In this document: positions 1-7,760 of the stretch, piece by piece
How positions within the stretch are numbered: the first letter of the stretch is position 1
Layout of the letters: every line of letters starts with the position of its first letter
Origin: Silvibacterium bohemicum
Lineage (GTDB): Bacteria > Acidobacteriota > Terriglobia > Terriglobales > Acidobacteriaceae
Assembly: GCF_001006305.1 (NCBI RefSeq)
Contig: NZ_LBHJ01000002.1
Span: 186,001-250,000, forward strand
Length of the DNA: 64,000 bases
Direction: 5' to 3'
Notes under the pieces: model-generated
Database searches by the model: none
The model's input: the letters and a program-made list of their open reading frames with translations, nothing else
Told to the model about the DNA's origin: nothing
Made by a program: the position numbers and the translations under genes

Positions 1-96
1 GGGCCTGGAGCGGCTGGTTTGACGGACATCCAAAAGCCGGATGGCGTGGCCGTGCCCAAAGCTCCGCTGCCGCAGAACGATGCCACCCCGCAATAA
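1..96 (+). CDS. C-terminal end of an unidentified protein (partial)
   Basis: The frame starting at base 1 is open for 31 codons and ends with TAA at 94-96. The visible tail is rich in proline and alanine and ends in PQNDATPQ, as C-terminal tails of secreted acidobacterial proteins often do. The body of the gene lies left of the window, so no function can be assigned. A perfect inverted repeat follows shortly after the stop, in keeping with the end of a gene. Confidence 0.5.
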   Translation, partial: GPGAAGLTDIQKPDGVAVPKAPLPQNDATPQ

Positions 97-137
97 TTGT
101 GCTGCGGAGTAATGACGCTGTCCGCTATTCGCGCGCA

Positions 138-161
138 GCGAAGAATGTCAGAATTCTTCGC
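138..161. terminator. Inverted repeat between convergent genes
   Basis: A perfect 9-bp stem (138-146 with 153-161) closes a 6-nt loop between a plus-strand gene end and a minus-strand gene end, so it may terminate both. It lacks a strong T tract. The left arm contains the GCGAAGAAT string that recurs in other intergenic repeats of this window, so it may be a dispersed repeat used as a terminator. Confidence 0.5.
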
Positions 162-187
162 AGAAGAGCACAAAGCTGCGTCCCACG

Positions 188-526
188 TTAATCGGCAATG
201 GCTTCAACGAGCATATGCAGCAGCGCCAAAACCGCGGCTCCGATGAACGCTGCGCCAAAGGTCGACACGATGAAGCCGGGAGCCACTCCGCTGGCCAGTC
301 GTAAAATGAAGGCATTGATTACCAGGAAGAAAATTCCCAACGTAAGAATTCCGAGCGGCAGGGTGATGATCTTGAGCAGCAACCCGAGCGTCGCGTTGAG
401 CAGTCCGATGACCAGCGCCGCAATTAGCGCCGAAGCGAAATCCCGGACGTGAAAACCGGGCACCAGCCAGGCCACCAGCAACAGGGCCACAGCCTGCAAA
501 AACCATCGCAAAAGCAAACGAAGCAT
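188..526 (-). CDS. Phage holin family 4 superfamily (PF04020-like) membrane protein
   Basis: A 112-residue protein made almost wholly of hydrophobic segments: about four helices at residues 5-25, 30-52, 56-78 and 86-108. The GLLNATLG and LPLGILTLGIFFLVINA stretches are typical of the PF04020 family, which is widespread as small inner-membrane proteins in bacteria without prophage. The start is supported by GGAG eight bases before ATG (minus strand). Nothing around it is phage-like, so a housekeeping membrane role is more likely than lysis. The molecular function is unknown. Confidence 0.8.
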   Translation of the reverse strand: MLRLLLRWFLQAVALLLVAWLVPGFHVRDFASALIAALVIGLLNATLGLLLKIITLPLGILTLGIFFLVINAFILRLASGVAPGFIVSTFGAAFIGAAVLALLHMLVEAIAD

Positions 527-643
527 TCTTTTAACACTCCCTCGTTCCGAGTCTACTTCTATCCTTATCGCAGGCCGGGGGAGATGGAACTGGTCGGCAG
601 GTAACAGCGTACGTCATTCCATCTGCGAAAGAAAGATTCACTC

Positions 644-1474
644 ATGCGCTTCGCCATTTTCGCCGCATTGCTTTGCCTTGCCGCTAGGGCCTACGCCCAA
701 GCGCCTCTGCCCGACGTGTCTACGCTGATGCGACAGGTGCAGGATCATCAGCGCAAGATGGACGAAACCCGCGAAAACTATACCTACCGCGAGGTAATGT
801 TCACGCGCGAGCTGAACAAGGATAGTTCCGTAAAGAAAACCGAGAGCGAGGAGAGCGAGATCTTCTACGTCAACACGCACGAGATCGATCGCACGGTGAA
901 GAAGAACGGCAAAGAGCTCACTCCCGACGAGCAAAAGAAAGAGCAGGGCCGCGTGATGAAGGCAGTACAGAAGGCGCAGAGCACGCCGCCCGGCCAATCG
1001 ACCGACAAGAACGAAGTAACCGTCAGCCAGTTGCTGGCGATCATGAAGGTATCGAATCCCCGCCGCGAGATGATGGACGGCCGCAGCACCATTGCCTTCG
1101 ATTTCGTCGGCGATCCTCACGCGAAAACCCACGGCATGGCCGAGGATGCCTCGAAGAAACTATCCGGCACGCTGTGGGTCGATGAGCAGGACCGCGAGGT
1201 GCGCCGCATGGTGGCGCGCTTCGACGACAACTTTCATCTCGGCTTCGGCCTCTTCTCGGTGGGCAAGGGCAGCAACTTCACCTTCAACCAGAAGCTGGTC
1301 AACAACGAGCTGTGGCTGCCCACCGATGGGCAGGCTCACCTCATCGCCCACGCCATCGGCATCATCGGCTACCGTGCGGATATCGCAGTGACCGACAACG
1401 ACTACCAGAAATTTCACGCCGAGGCGCAACAGCAGGCCGGCGCGAAACCCGCTCAACCCGCAACGCAGCCGTGA
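644..1474 (+). CDS. Secreted protein of unknown function, possibly LolA-like
   Basis: A 276-residue protein with a clear signal peptide (residues 1-18, cleavage after AYA). The N-terminal third is strongly charged (many Lys and Glu, residues 40-120). The C-terminal part contains a GTLWVDEQDREVRR segment and beta-strand-like repeats that resemble outer-membrane lipoprotein-sorting (LolA/LolB-like) folds. That resemblance is weak and is my inference. The tail (residues 255-276) is Gln/Ala/Pro-rich. It is probably periplasmic. It stands alone, with a GNAT gene about 100 bp downstream on the same strand. Confidence 0.65.
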   Translation: MRFAIFAALLCLAARAYAQAPLPDVSTLMRQVQDHQRKMDETRENYTYREVMFTRELNKDSSVKKTESEESEIFYVNTHEIDRTVKKNGKELTPDEQKKEQGRVMKAVQKAQSTPPGQSTDKNEVTVSQLLAIMKVSNPRREMMDGRSTIAFDFVGDPHAKTHGMAEDASKKLSGTLWVDEQDREVRRMVARFDDNFHLGFGLFSVGKGSNFTFNQKLVNNELWLPTDGQAHLIAHAIGIIGYRADIAVTDNDYQKFHAEAQQQAGAKPAQPATQP

Positions 1475-1581
1475 TGCGAGGCTGGCCAGAGGCGCCATCG
1501 GCGAAGCTTCACAGATGCCGGCCTCAATCCGCTCGAACATGTGATTGGACGTATCGTGACAAATGCTCCACCATAAAAGCC

Positions 1582-2079
1582 ATGACAGTTGCAGCGGACG
1601 CCAGCCCGAAGACAGGAGATCTCCTCACCCGCACGTTCCGGCCCGGAGATGAAAAGCCATTCAAAGAGCTCAATGAGTTTTGGATCAGCCAGGACTTTGC
1701 ACTGGAGCAGGCCGATCGCGAGGTGCTGGAAGATCCCAAAGGAAAAATTCTTGATGGTGGCGGCGAAATCTTTATCGCTGAATTGGATGGCCAGGTGGCC
1801 GGCTGCTGCGCTCTGCTGGTGATTGGACCCGCGGAGTTCGAGCTGGCCAAGATGACTGTGGCGGAGTCGGCACGAGGACGCGGCGTTGGACGCAAGCTGC
1901 TGCAATTCGCCATCGATCATGCCCGGCAGCTGAAGGCGCGACGCCTCTATCTGGAATCGAACACCAAGGCCGCCGACGCGATTCATCTCTATGAAGAGGT
2001 GGGCTTCCGGCACATGGGCGCACCTGCGCATGCCTCGAAATACGCCCGCGCCGATACCTACATGGAAATGTTTCTCTGA
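1582..2079 (+). CDS. GNAT-family N-acetyltransferase
   Basis: A 165-residue protein covering a whole GNAT domain. Motif A for acetyl-CoA pyrophosphate binding is visible as RGRGVGRKLL near residue 100, followed by a helix and the LYLESNTKAADAIHLYEEVGF segment typical of the C-terminal half (shown here in part: LYEEVGF). I chose the ATG at 1582 because the upstream extension reads through the previous gene's 3' region and has no domain similarity. The substrate cannot be deduced. An inverted repeat just after the stop probably terminates it. Confidence 0.85.
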   Translation: MTVAADASPKTGDLLTRTFRPGDEKPFKELNEFWISQDFALEQADREVLEDPKGKILDGGGEIFIAELDGQVAGCCALLVIGPAEFELAKMTVAESARGRGVGRKLLQFAIDHARQLKARRLYLESNTKAADAIHLYEEVGFRHMGAPAHASKYARADTYMEMFL

Positions 2080-2085
2080 AAAAGC

Positions 2086-2109
2086 AAGGCCGTCGGGTTT
2101 GACGGCCTT
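2086..2109. terminator. Bidirectional terminator hairpin
   Basis: A perfect 9-bp stem (2086-2094 with 2101-2109) with a GGGTTT loop sits between the convergent GNAT and Spy-like genes. A-rich sequence precedes the left arm, giving a U-rich end for minus-strand transcripts. Confidence 0.65.
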
Positions 2110-2128
2110 CGCTGATTGCCGCTCGTTG

Positions 2129-2554
2129 TCACTGTTGCGGAGCCTGACCACCCTGCGAGCGCTCCTGCATGCGCTCTTGCATCCTCGCCTGCATGGCCGC
2201 GTACTTCTGTTTCTGCGTGTCGTTTAGAACCGCTTGAATCTTAGTCTCCGAGTCCTGATGAATCGCCTTCATCTTCGCGAAGCGATCTTCCCGCGAGAGC
2301 GACTGGTCCTGGTGGATGGCCATCATCTGCTGCTGTTGCGATTCGAGGATGGGCTTGATCTGGGTCTGCTGATCGGCACTCAGATCCAGTTCCTTGGTCA
2401 TATGTTTGAGTTGAGCATCCGGATCCATCCCGTGATGCCGCGGTCCGCCTTCCTGCTGCGGTGGAGCCGACGTTTCCTGCGCGATTGCGGCGCTGCCTGC
2501 CATACCTATCGCCAGCAGACCGGCGAGCGTGAGACTACCGAATTTATTTCGCAT
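2129..2554 (-). CDS. Spy/CpxP-like LTXXQ periplasmic protein
   Basis: A 141-residue protein with a signal peptide (residues 1-26, ending AAIAQ) and a helical, Gln- and Met-rich mature part. The segment LDLSADQQTQIKPILESQ followed by a second SLSREDRFAKMKAI helix is the pattern of the LTXXQ/Spy family of small periplasmic chaperone or stress proteins. The start at 2554 is fixed by GGAGG eight bases upstream; a longer frame exists but lacks a ribosome site and would bury the signal peptide. Its likely role is as a periplasmic stress or metal-response protein; this is family-level inference. Confidence 0.75.
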   Translation of the reverse strand: MRNKFGSLTLAGLLAIGMAGSAAIAQETSAPPQQEGGPRHHGMDPDAQLKHMTKELDLSADQQTQIKPILESQQQQMMAIHQDQSLSREDRFAKMKAIHQDSETKIQAVLNDTQKQKYAAMQARMQERMQERSQGGQAPQQ

Positions 2555-2679
2555 TGTGTTGTCCTCCAACACTTCTTGAAACACCGCCGGCATCTGCCGG
2601 TTGCGGACGTTTCCAATCAACCTAGACGGGGAAAGCCTCGGTGGAGACGTCACTTGCGAATGCGATTTTTCAAGTTTTG

Positions 2680-3336
2680 TTATTTGGACTCGCGCTTGGG
2701 TGGCATGATGACCAGGTTGGAACGCAGGCCGCAGGGCAGAAGATCCTTCGCATGTTCGTCAGCAGACGGCAGATAGGCATAAGCGAAGACCGCCTTGTAC
2801 TCGTGCTCGCCAGGATAGTTGCAGATTGCGCAGCCGGGCCGGTAAGCCAGCGCGGCGTTGTCATGCTCATGCGCAACCCATTCATAATTTCCCTTTGCCG
2901 GCACGGTGATAAAGTGCGGATCGGCTGCAGCGCTCTTCGGTTGATAGGCGAAGACCGGCCCGCGCTCGTTGACGGCATCAACATAGCTGCCGCCCTGCCC
3001 GCTCGACGCGCGCCACAGCCAGCGATTGCCCACCCGCGCATACCAGTGCGCGCTGGAGGGCACTGGCTCCGCCAGCTTGATCGGCTTCGCCGCGTTGTTC
3101 TCGATGCGAAACAGAAAGCCGATGCCTTCGCCGGGCTTTGTCTCTGCCAGATAGCTCGCGGTGAAGACGATCTGCTTCGAGCAGAGCGGCACCGTCGGTC
3201 CCGGCGTGTGAACCGCCGCCGAAACGGTCGAAGCTGCGGAGATTCCAAAGATGAAAAGAGGCGAGACGATCCGAAGAGCGCAATGTACGAAAGTACGGGG
3301 CGTGAAAGTGCGGGACTTGAATAGGTGCACGCTCAA
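2680..3336 (-). CDS. Secreted protein of unknown function
   Basis: Up to 218 residues. A hydrophobic stretch around residues 20-40 ending in VSA looks like a signal peptide, so the protein is probably exported. The mature part has beta-rich sequence and four cysteines, two of them close together (GCAICNYPG near residue 170), which could form a disulfide or bind metal. The start is uncertain: the frame opens with TTG at 3336, with GTG at 3330 as an alternative, and neither has a strong ribosome site. I do not recognise the family. Confidence 0.55.
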   Translation of the reverse strand: MSVHLFKSRTFTPRTFVHCALRIVSPLFIFGISAASTVSAAVHTPGPTVPLCSKQIVFTASYLAETKPGEGIGFLFRIENNAAKPIKLAEPVPSSAHWYARVGNRWLWRASSGQGGSYVDAVNERGPVFAYQPKSAAADPHFITVPAKGNYEWVAHEHDNAALAYRPGCAICNYPGEHEYKAVFAYAYLPSADEHAKDLLPCGLRSNLVIMPPKRESK

Positions 3337-3444
3337 GCTTAGCGCAGGCGGCTCATTCCGAATCGACTGCGTGCAGAGAGAGTGTACCCGTGCCTATGCT
3401 TGTTTTCCGCAGATTGCTCTCTTCGGAAAACAGCAAGCTGGATG

Positions 3445-4563
3445 TTATTCGGTCACGACGGCTTTCACCAGGTTGCGTGGAGCGTCGACGTTCACTCCGT
3501 GCAGGATCGCGGTGAAGTACGCGAACATCTGCAGGGGAACGACTTCCAGCATGGGCAGCAGGAACTCATCGGTCGCGGGTACGGAGATGGAGTGCCGGCT
3601 CAGCCGCGCTGCCTCATCATCGCCCTCGGTAACGATGGAGAAGATGCTGGCGCCCTGTGCCTTCATGTCGCGCATCAGCTGCAGTGTCTTCTGGTAGCGC
3701 AGAACCGAATCAGGATCGGACTCGTCGCGCGTTGCCAGCACCACCAGGGGAGCCGACTCGCTGACCAGCGCATTGGGGCCATGCTTCAACTCGCCCGCCG
3801 GATAACCCTCGGCTTGGACATAAGCGGATTCCTTCAGCTTGAGTGCGCCTTCGCGTGCGATTGCGTAATGAACCGCGCGGCCCAGGTAAAGAAATCCCTT
3901 GGCCGACTTCAGCTCTTCGGCAATCGTGCTCACCTGTTGTTCCCAGCGGCCGAGCGACGCTTCCATCAGTTCCGGCAGGCGCTGCAACTGGTCGAGGTGT
4001 GTCGACACAGTCTGACCGGTCATGCGGCCGCCCAGTCTGGCCACATAGAGCGTCAGCAGATAAAGCACGCTGAGCTGCGTGGTGAAGCTCTTGGTCGCGG
4101 GAATTGCACGCTCTTTGCCGGCCACCGTGGGCAGCGACGAATCCGCTTCGCGCGCCATGGCCGACTCGGCATTGTTGGTGATCGCGGCCGTTGCCAGTCC
4201 GCGCGCTTTGGCTTCGCGCAGCGCAGCCAAAGTGTCCGCGGTCTCGCCTGATTGGGAGATCACCAGCACCACCGGGTCGTGCAATGTGTGCGTCGAGCGA
4301 TAAGAGTATTCGCTGGCGTACTCCACGTCGACGGCCAGGCCGGCGTAATCCTCCAGCATGATTTCGCCCGCCAGGCCCGCGTGGCGGCTCGAACCGCTGG
4401 CCGCAATCACCAGCCGCTGGCGTCCGCGATACGTCTCGGCGATGCCGGGAAAAGCGTCGGCGCTCAATGAGCCTTCCGGAGCGTACCTGGCGATGGTGGC
4501 GGCTAAAGCTTCGGGCTGCTCATAGATTTCCTTGAGCATTGCATGCGAAAAGGTGCGTGCCAT
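3445..4563 (-). CDS. Double-SIS-domain aminosugar isomerase/deaminase (GlmS-C/NagB-II-like)
   Basis: A 372-residue protein with two SIS domains (about 40-170 and 205-355). The SQSGETADT loop and the later GELKHGPNALV and LKLKESAYVQAEG motifs match the sugar-phosphate sites of the isomerase half of GlmS, and the C-terminus (VDAPRNLVKAVVTE) also matches. The N-terminal glutaminase domain is absent, so it cannot be a normal glucosamine-6-phosphate synthase. Proteins of this shape are often glucosamine-6-phosphate deaminases (NagB-II) or AgaS-like enzymes. With nanE upstream on the same strand and a GntR regulator beyond, it fits amino-sugar catabolism, producing fructose-6-phosphate. The exact reaction is inferred. 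Confidence 0.85.
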   Translation of the reverse strand: MARTFSHAMLKEIYEQPEALAATIARYAPEGSLSADAFPGIAETYRGRQRLVIAASGSSRHAGLAGEIMLEDYAGLAVDVEYASEYSYRSTHTLHDPVVLVISQSGETADTLAALREAKARGLATAAITNNAESAMAREADSSLPTVAGKERAIPATKSFTTQLSVLYLLTLYVARLGGRMTGQTVSTHLDQLQRLPELMEASLGRWEQQVSTIAEELKSAKGFLYLGRAVHYAIAREGALKLKESAYVQAEGYPAGELKHGPNALVSESAPLVVLATRDESDPDSVLRYQKTLQLMRDMKAQGASIFSIVTEGDDEAARLSRHSISVPATDEFLLPMLEVVPLQMFAYFTAILHGVNVDAPRNLVKAVVTE

Positions 4564-4682
4564 GGTTTCGATTCCGTTCCAATCTCAATCTTGAACATTG
4601 CCGGCGGGGAGAAATGCCATCGAACGTGTCCGCACACCGCTCTCCCTGGGACAGGGTAAATCCTCATTCAAAGTACCATAAT

Positions 4683-4690
4683 GTATAGAC
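4683..4690. promoter_or_regulatory. Possible GntR/HutC-subfamily operator
   Basis: GTATAGAC matches the GTNTANAC consensus of HutC-subfamily GntR regulators. It lies about 120 bp upstream of the SIS-domain gene, inside the only sizeable gap of the amino-sugar cluster, and overlaps a TATAC/CATTATGGT promoter-like stretch on the minus strand. A GntR/UTRA gene is 1 kb away. The match is short, so chance is possible. Confidence 0.35.
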
Positions 4691-4817
4691 AACTCGACCG
4701 GGAACCGCGTACAAGAGATGGCGTGCTCCTGTAATGGAACATTCCCCGCATTTATGTCGTAAGCAGTTGTAAAACGTTTCATCCCGTAGACTCACGGGCC
4801 GGTATCAGTTGCCGTTA

Positions 4818-5504
4818 TCAATAGTGGATAGTCTTCACAAATCGAGCTGTGATGGACTCGGGACGGGTGATCGCCGAGCCGACAACTACGGCATAAGCGC
4901 CGAGATCGAGAGCCCGCTTCACTTCATCGGGCTGGGTGATATGTCCCTCGACGATAACGGGGACGCTCAGCTGGCTCGCCATCTGCTCGACCAGCTGCCA
5001 GTTCACGGAACGAAACTGCTTCGTCTCCGGCGTGAATCCGTACAGGGTGGTGGCGACGGCATCCGCTCCCGCGGCCTGCGCCGCCAGGGCATCTTCAAAA
5101 CTGGACACGTCTGCCAGCACCGGCTTCTTCAACTCGTCATGAATGCGGAGAATCAGCTGCGGCCAGGGGTCGCCGCTGGCCGTAGTCGGAGCCTTCAACC
5201 TTTCGGATGTGCAATCGAGCGCGACCACGTCCGCTCCAGCGTTGCTGATCGCCGCAGCCGATGCGAAATCCGGCGTGATGACCACCGCGCCGTCCACATA
5301 TTGCTTCAGGATGCCGATGATCGGAAGCCCGGTCTCCCGCCGGAAGGCGGCGATGCATTCCACGCCATTGGCGCGCAGGCCGCCAGCTCCGCCGCGCAGT
5401 ACGGATATTGCAATGCGGCGCAGCGTTTCGACATCGTCCAAAGGATCGCCGGGCGCAGCCTGGCACGATACGATCAGGGCCCCACGAAGCGAAGAAGGAA
5501 ACAT
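4818..5504 (-). CDS. nanE: N-acetylmannosamine-6-phosphate 2-epimerase
   Basis: A 228-residue TIM-barrel protein, the usual length for NanE. Recognisable features are GGLRANGVE in strand 1-2, the PIIGILKQ strand, VALDCTSERLK (catalytic Asp/Lys region), the LADVSSFEDAL helix and the terminal VPVIVEGHI / VVVGSAITRP phosphate-binding loops. It converts ManNAc-6-P to GlcNAc-6-P in sialic-acid or ManNAc use. It precedes the SIS-domain gene by about 250 bp on the same strand. A neighbouring GntR/UTRA regulator reads away from it. No sialate lyase, kinase or deacetylase is in the window. Confidence 0.93.
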   Translation of the reverse strand: MFPSSLRGALIVSCQAAPGDPLDDVETLRRIAISVLRGGAGGLRANGVECIAAFRRETGLPIIGILKQYVDGAVVITPDFASAAAISNAGADVVALDCTSERLKAPTTASGDPWPQLILRIHDELKKPVLADVSSFEDALAAQAAGADAVATTLYGFTPETKQFRSVNWQLVEQMASQLSVPVIVEGHITQPDEVKRALDLGAYAVVVGSAITRPESITARFVKTIHY

Positions 5505-5523
5505 GCGGTTGGTCGATTCCTAG

Positions 5524-5568
5524 AGAGTGAAGTCCAAAAGAGTGAAGTCCAAGAGAGTGAAGTCAGGG
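5524..5568. repeat. Three-unit 15-bp tandem repeat
   Basis: Three head-to-tail 15-bp units (5524-5538, 5539-5553, 5554-5568) share AGAGTGAAGTC; the first two differ at one base only. They lie in the divergent promoter region between nanE and the GntR gene and are not coding in a supported frame. Confidence 0.85.
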
Positions 5569-5702
5569 CCGGGCATGAGGCGCAAACCCGGTGTCATGCT
5601 GCCACCCTACTGTACTTCAGCCGTCGATGACAACGGAATCCGATCGCTGCGCCGCCGCACAGAGCGCAAATTCGAAAACATCCCTGGGAAGAGGAATTCA
5701 AC

Positions 5703-6491
5703 GTGCCGAAGAGCCGCATCATTAGCAGTCAGGATCAAGAGCCTTCCGTCCAGCTGCTCGACAAGAAGGGATTCATTCCGCTCTATTACCAGATTCAGCG
5801 CGCCCTGATGGAGCAGATTCAGTCGGGGCAGCTCAGCGAAGGCGATCCGCTCGCCTCCGAAGAAGAGCTTTCGCGTTATTACCAGGTAAGCCGCATGACC
5901 GCCCGCCAGGCGCTGCATGGCCTCAAGACCAAGGGCTATGCGTTCAGCGAAAAAGGCCGCGGAACCTTCGTCACCCGGCCCAAGCTCGAAAAAAATATCC
6001 TCCACCTGCAGGGCTTCACCGAGGACATGCGCCAGCGGGGCATGAAGGCCAGCTCCCGGCTGCTGGAGCAGTCGGTGGTGAAGGCCGACGACAGCCTCGC
6101 GGAGAAGCTGAAGCTGACCAGCGTGGACCGGGTCATGCGTCTTCGCCGCCTCCGCCTGGCCGACGGAACGCCCATGGCCATCGAAGAATCGAATATTCCG
6201 CTCATGCAGTTTCCCGGCCTGGATCGCATCGATTTCGCCAAGCACTCCCTCTACCAGACGCTGCGCGAAAGATACGGCGTGCGCGTCGGCTACGCGGACG
6301 AGATCATCGAGGCGCTGCCCGCCACGCGCGAGGAGGCCGAGCTGCTCACCATCCCCAAGCGCGCCAGCATCCTCTCCATCAGCCGCATCATTCTTACCAC
6401 GCAGGAATCGCCCATTGAAGCCGCCTGCTCCCGTTATCGCGGCGACCGCTACCGGGCATCGATCCGCGTTCCCATGACCACCATCGAGTAA
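5703..6491 (+). CDS. GntR-family transcriptional regulator with UTRA domain (HutC/NagR type)
   Basis: A 262-residue protein with an N-terminal winged helix (about residues 20-88; recognition part VSRMTARQALHGLKTKGY, then KGRGTFV) and a C-terminal UTRA effector domain (about 105-245; e.g. RVMRLRRLRLADGTPM, IEESNIP, LSISRII). This layout matches HutC-subfamily regulators such as NagR/DasR that sense phosphorylated amino sugars. It starts with GTG at 5703, preceded by AGAGG. Divergence from nanE and the SIS gene suggests it controls them; a GTNTANAC-type site lies upstream of the SIS gene. The ligand is inferred, not visible. Confidence 0.9.
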   Translation: MPKSRIISSQDQEPSVQLLDKKGFIPLYYQIQRALMEQIQSGQLSEGDPLASEEELSRYYQVSRMTARQALHGLKTKGYAFSEKGRGTFVTRPKLEKNILHLQGFTEDMRQRGMKASSRLLEQSVVKADDSLAEKLKLTSVDRVMRLRRLRLADGTPMAIEESNIPLMQFPGLDRIDFAKHSLYQTLRERYGVRVGYADEIIEALPATREEAELLTIPKRASILSISRIILTTQESPIEAACSRYRGDRYRASIRVPMTTIE

Positions 6492-6539
6492 GCGCCCCGC
6501 CGCTTTGCCGGAGATGGTTCACAATAGACGGTAAGAGCG

Positions 6540-7685
6540 ATGAAAATCTGGGATGCAATTGTGGTTGGAGCCGGGCCGGCAGGCTGCGCGGCGGCCTACG
6601 ATCTGGCTCGCGCAGGCCGCGAGGTTCTGTTGCTCGACCGTGCGGAGTTTCCCCGGCAGAAGGCCTGCGCCGGTGGCCTCACCACCAAGACAGTCCAGGC
6701 GCTGCGTTATCCCGTCGATCCCGTCATCCGGCAGAGGCTGAAGAGCATCCGCATCGAACGTGACGGCGATCACAGCACCGTTCTCCGGCGTAGTTCAGAC
6801 TATTGCTTCATGACCGTTCGCAAGGAGCTGGACGACTACTGCTTTCGCCAGACCGTTGCCGCTGGTGCGCAATTCCAGCGTATCGGCAGCATCTCCGCGA
6901 TTGCGGAAGATGACTCCGGCGTCACCGTCTCCATCGACGGCGAGCAATTCCATGCCCGCTATCTGATCGGCGCCGACGGAGTTCACAGCCGGGTGCGGCA
7001 GCTGACGCACCGTGAAAATGACAAGTGGTTCTGGCGTGCCTTCGCCCTGGAAGCAAATGTGCCGATGCCGGACGCTTCGTCTCAGGAGCTGGTCTTCGAT
7101 TTCGGCTGCATTCGCGACGGCTACGGCTGGATCTTCCCTAAAGGCGATCACATCAACATCGGCCTCTATTCTTATGCGCCCGACGAAAAGATCGATCGCG
7201 CTCGTCTCGCCGATTACATCGCCGCACGTTACGGGGATGTTACGGCAGAGGATGTCATCGGCCAGTACGCGGGCTTCGGCGCGGCACAACACACCATCTC
7301 CGCAACCAAAATCTTTTTGGTAGGCGATGCCGGCGGCTTTGTCGATCCGCTCACCGGCGAGGGCATTTACTTCGCCCTGGTCAGCGGGCAGGCTGCCGCA
7401 GAAGCGATTCTTTCGGCGCTCCACTCCAAAGTCCCGGCGCACGTATCGTTCGCCCAGAACACGGCCAAGCTGCGTGCCGATCTGGCGATCACGACGTCAG
7501 GAGCGCGGTGGTTTTACGGCAATCTCGACCGCGGCTATCGTTTTCTCTCCATGCCCTTGCTGCGGGGCATGGCGGTGCGCGCCTTTGCCCTGGGGGCGAA
7601 TTTGTCTTCGCTTGCGATGCGGGTAAGAAAGTTGGCGGCTGTGCGATCGTATGGTCGGTCAGATCGGGATTCGCTGTTAAACTAA
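6540..7685 (+). CDS. Geranylgeranyl-reductase-family FAD-dependent oxidoreductase
   Basis: A 381-residue flavoprotein. The N-terminal dinucleotide fold is clear (VVGAGPAGCAAAYDLA, then LLLDRAEFPRQKACAGG with the CxGG-type signature of the geranylgeranyl reductase family). A mid-chain LIGADGVHSRVR segment and a C-terminal FLVGDAGGFVDPLTGEG motif complete the FAD site. Members reduce isoprenoid double bonds in quinones, lipids or chlorophyll side chains, or act as other monooxygenase-like enzymes. The position directly before the respiratory operon would suit menaquinone or lipid tail reduction, but that is only contextual inference. Confidence 0.88.
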   Translation: MKIWDAIVVGAGPAGCAAAYDLARAGREVLLLDRAEFPRQKACAGGLTTKTVQALRYPVDPVIRQRLKSIRIERDGDHSTVLRRSSDYCFMTVRKELDDYCFRQTVAAGAQFQRIGSISAIAEDDSGVTVSIDGEQFHARYLIGADGVHSRVRQLTHRENDKWFWRAFALEANVPMPDASSQELVFDFGCIRDGYGWIFPKGDHINIGLYSYAPDEKIDRARLADYIAARYGDVTAEDVIGQYAGFGAAQHTISATKIFLVGDAGGFVDPLTGEGIYFALVSGQAAAEAILSALHSKVPAHVSFAQNTAKLRADLAITTSGARWFYGNLDRGYRFLSMPLLRGMAVRAFALGANLSSLAMRVRKLAAVRSYGRSDRDSLLN

Positions 7686-7760
7686 ATCGTTGCCCGCACT
7701 CGCTTTTTTTCATAGTCCATAACACAACCCTTCAGAATCTTACTTGTGAAAGGACAAGAA

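Noticed and set aside
188-526. Prophage remnant suggested by the holin-like protein
   Set aside because: The PF04020 family is common in non-phage contexts, and no other phage gene or attachment site is nearby.
3445-4563. Full-length GlmS
   Set aside because: The protein lacks the N-terminal glutaminase domain and its catalytic Cys; only the isomerase half is present.
5524-5568. Possible CRISPR-like array
   Set aside because: The units are contiguous 15-mers without spacers, and no cas gene is present; it is a simple tandem repeat.
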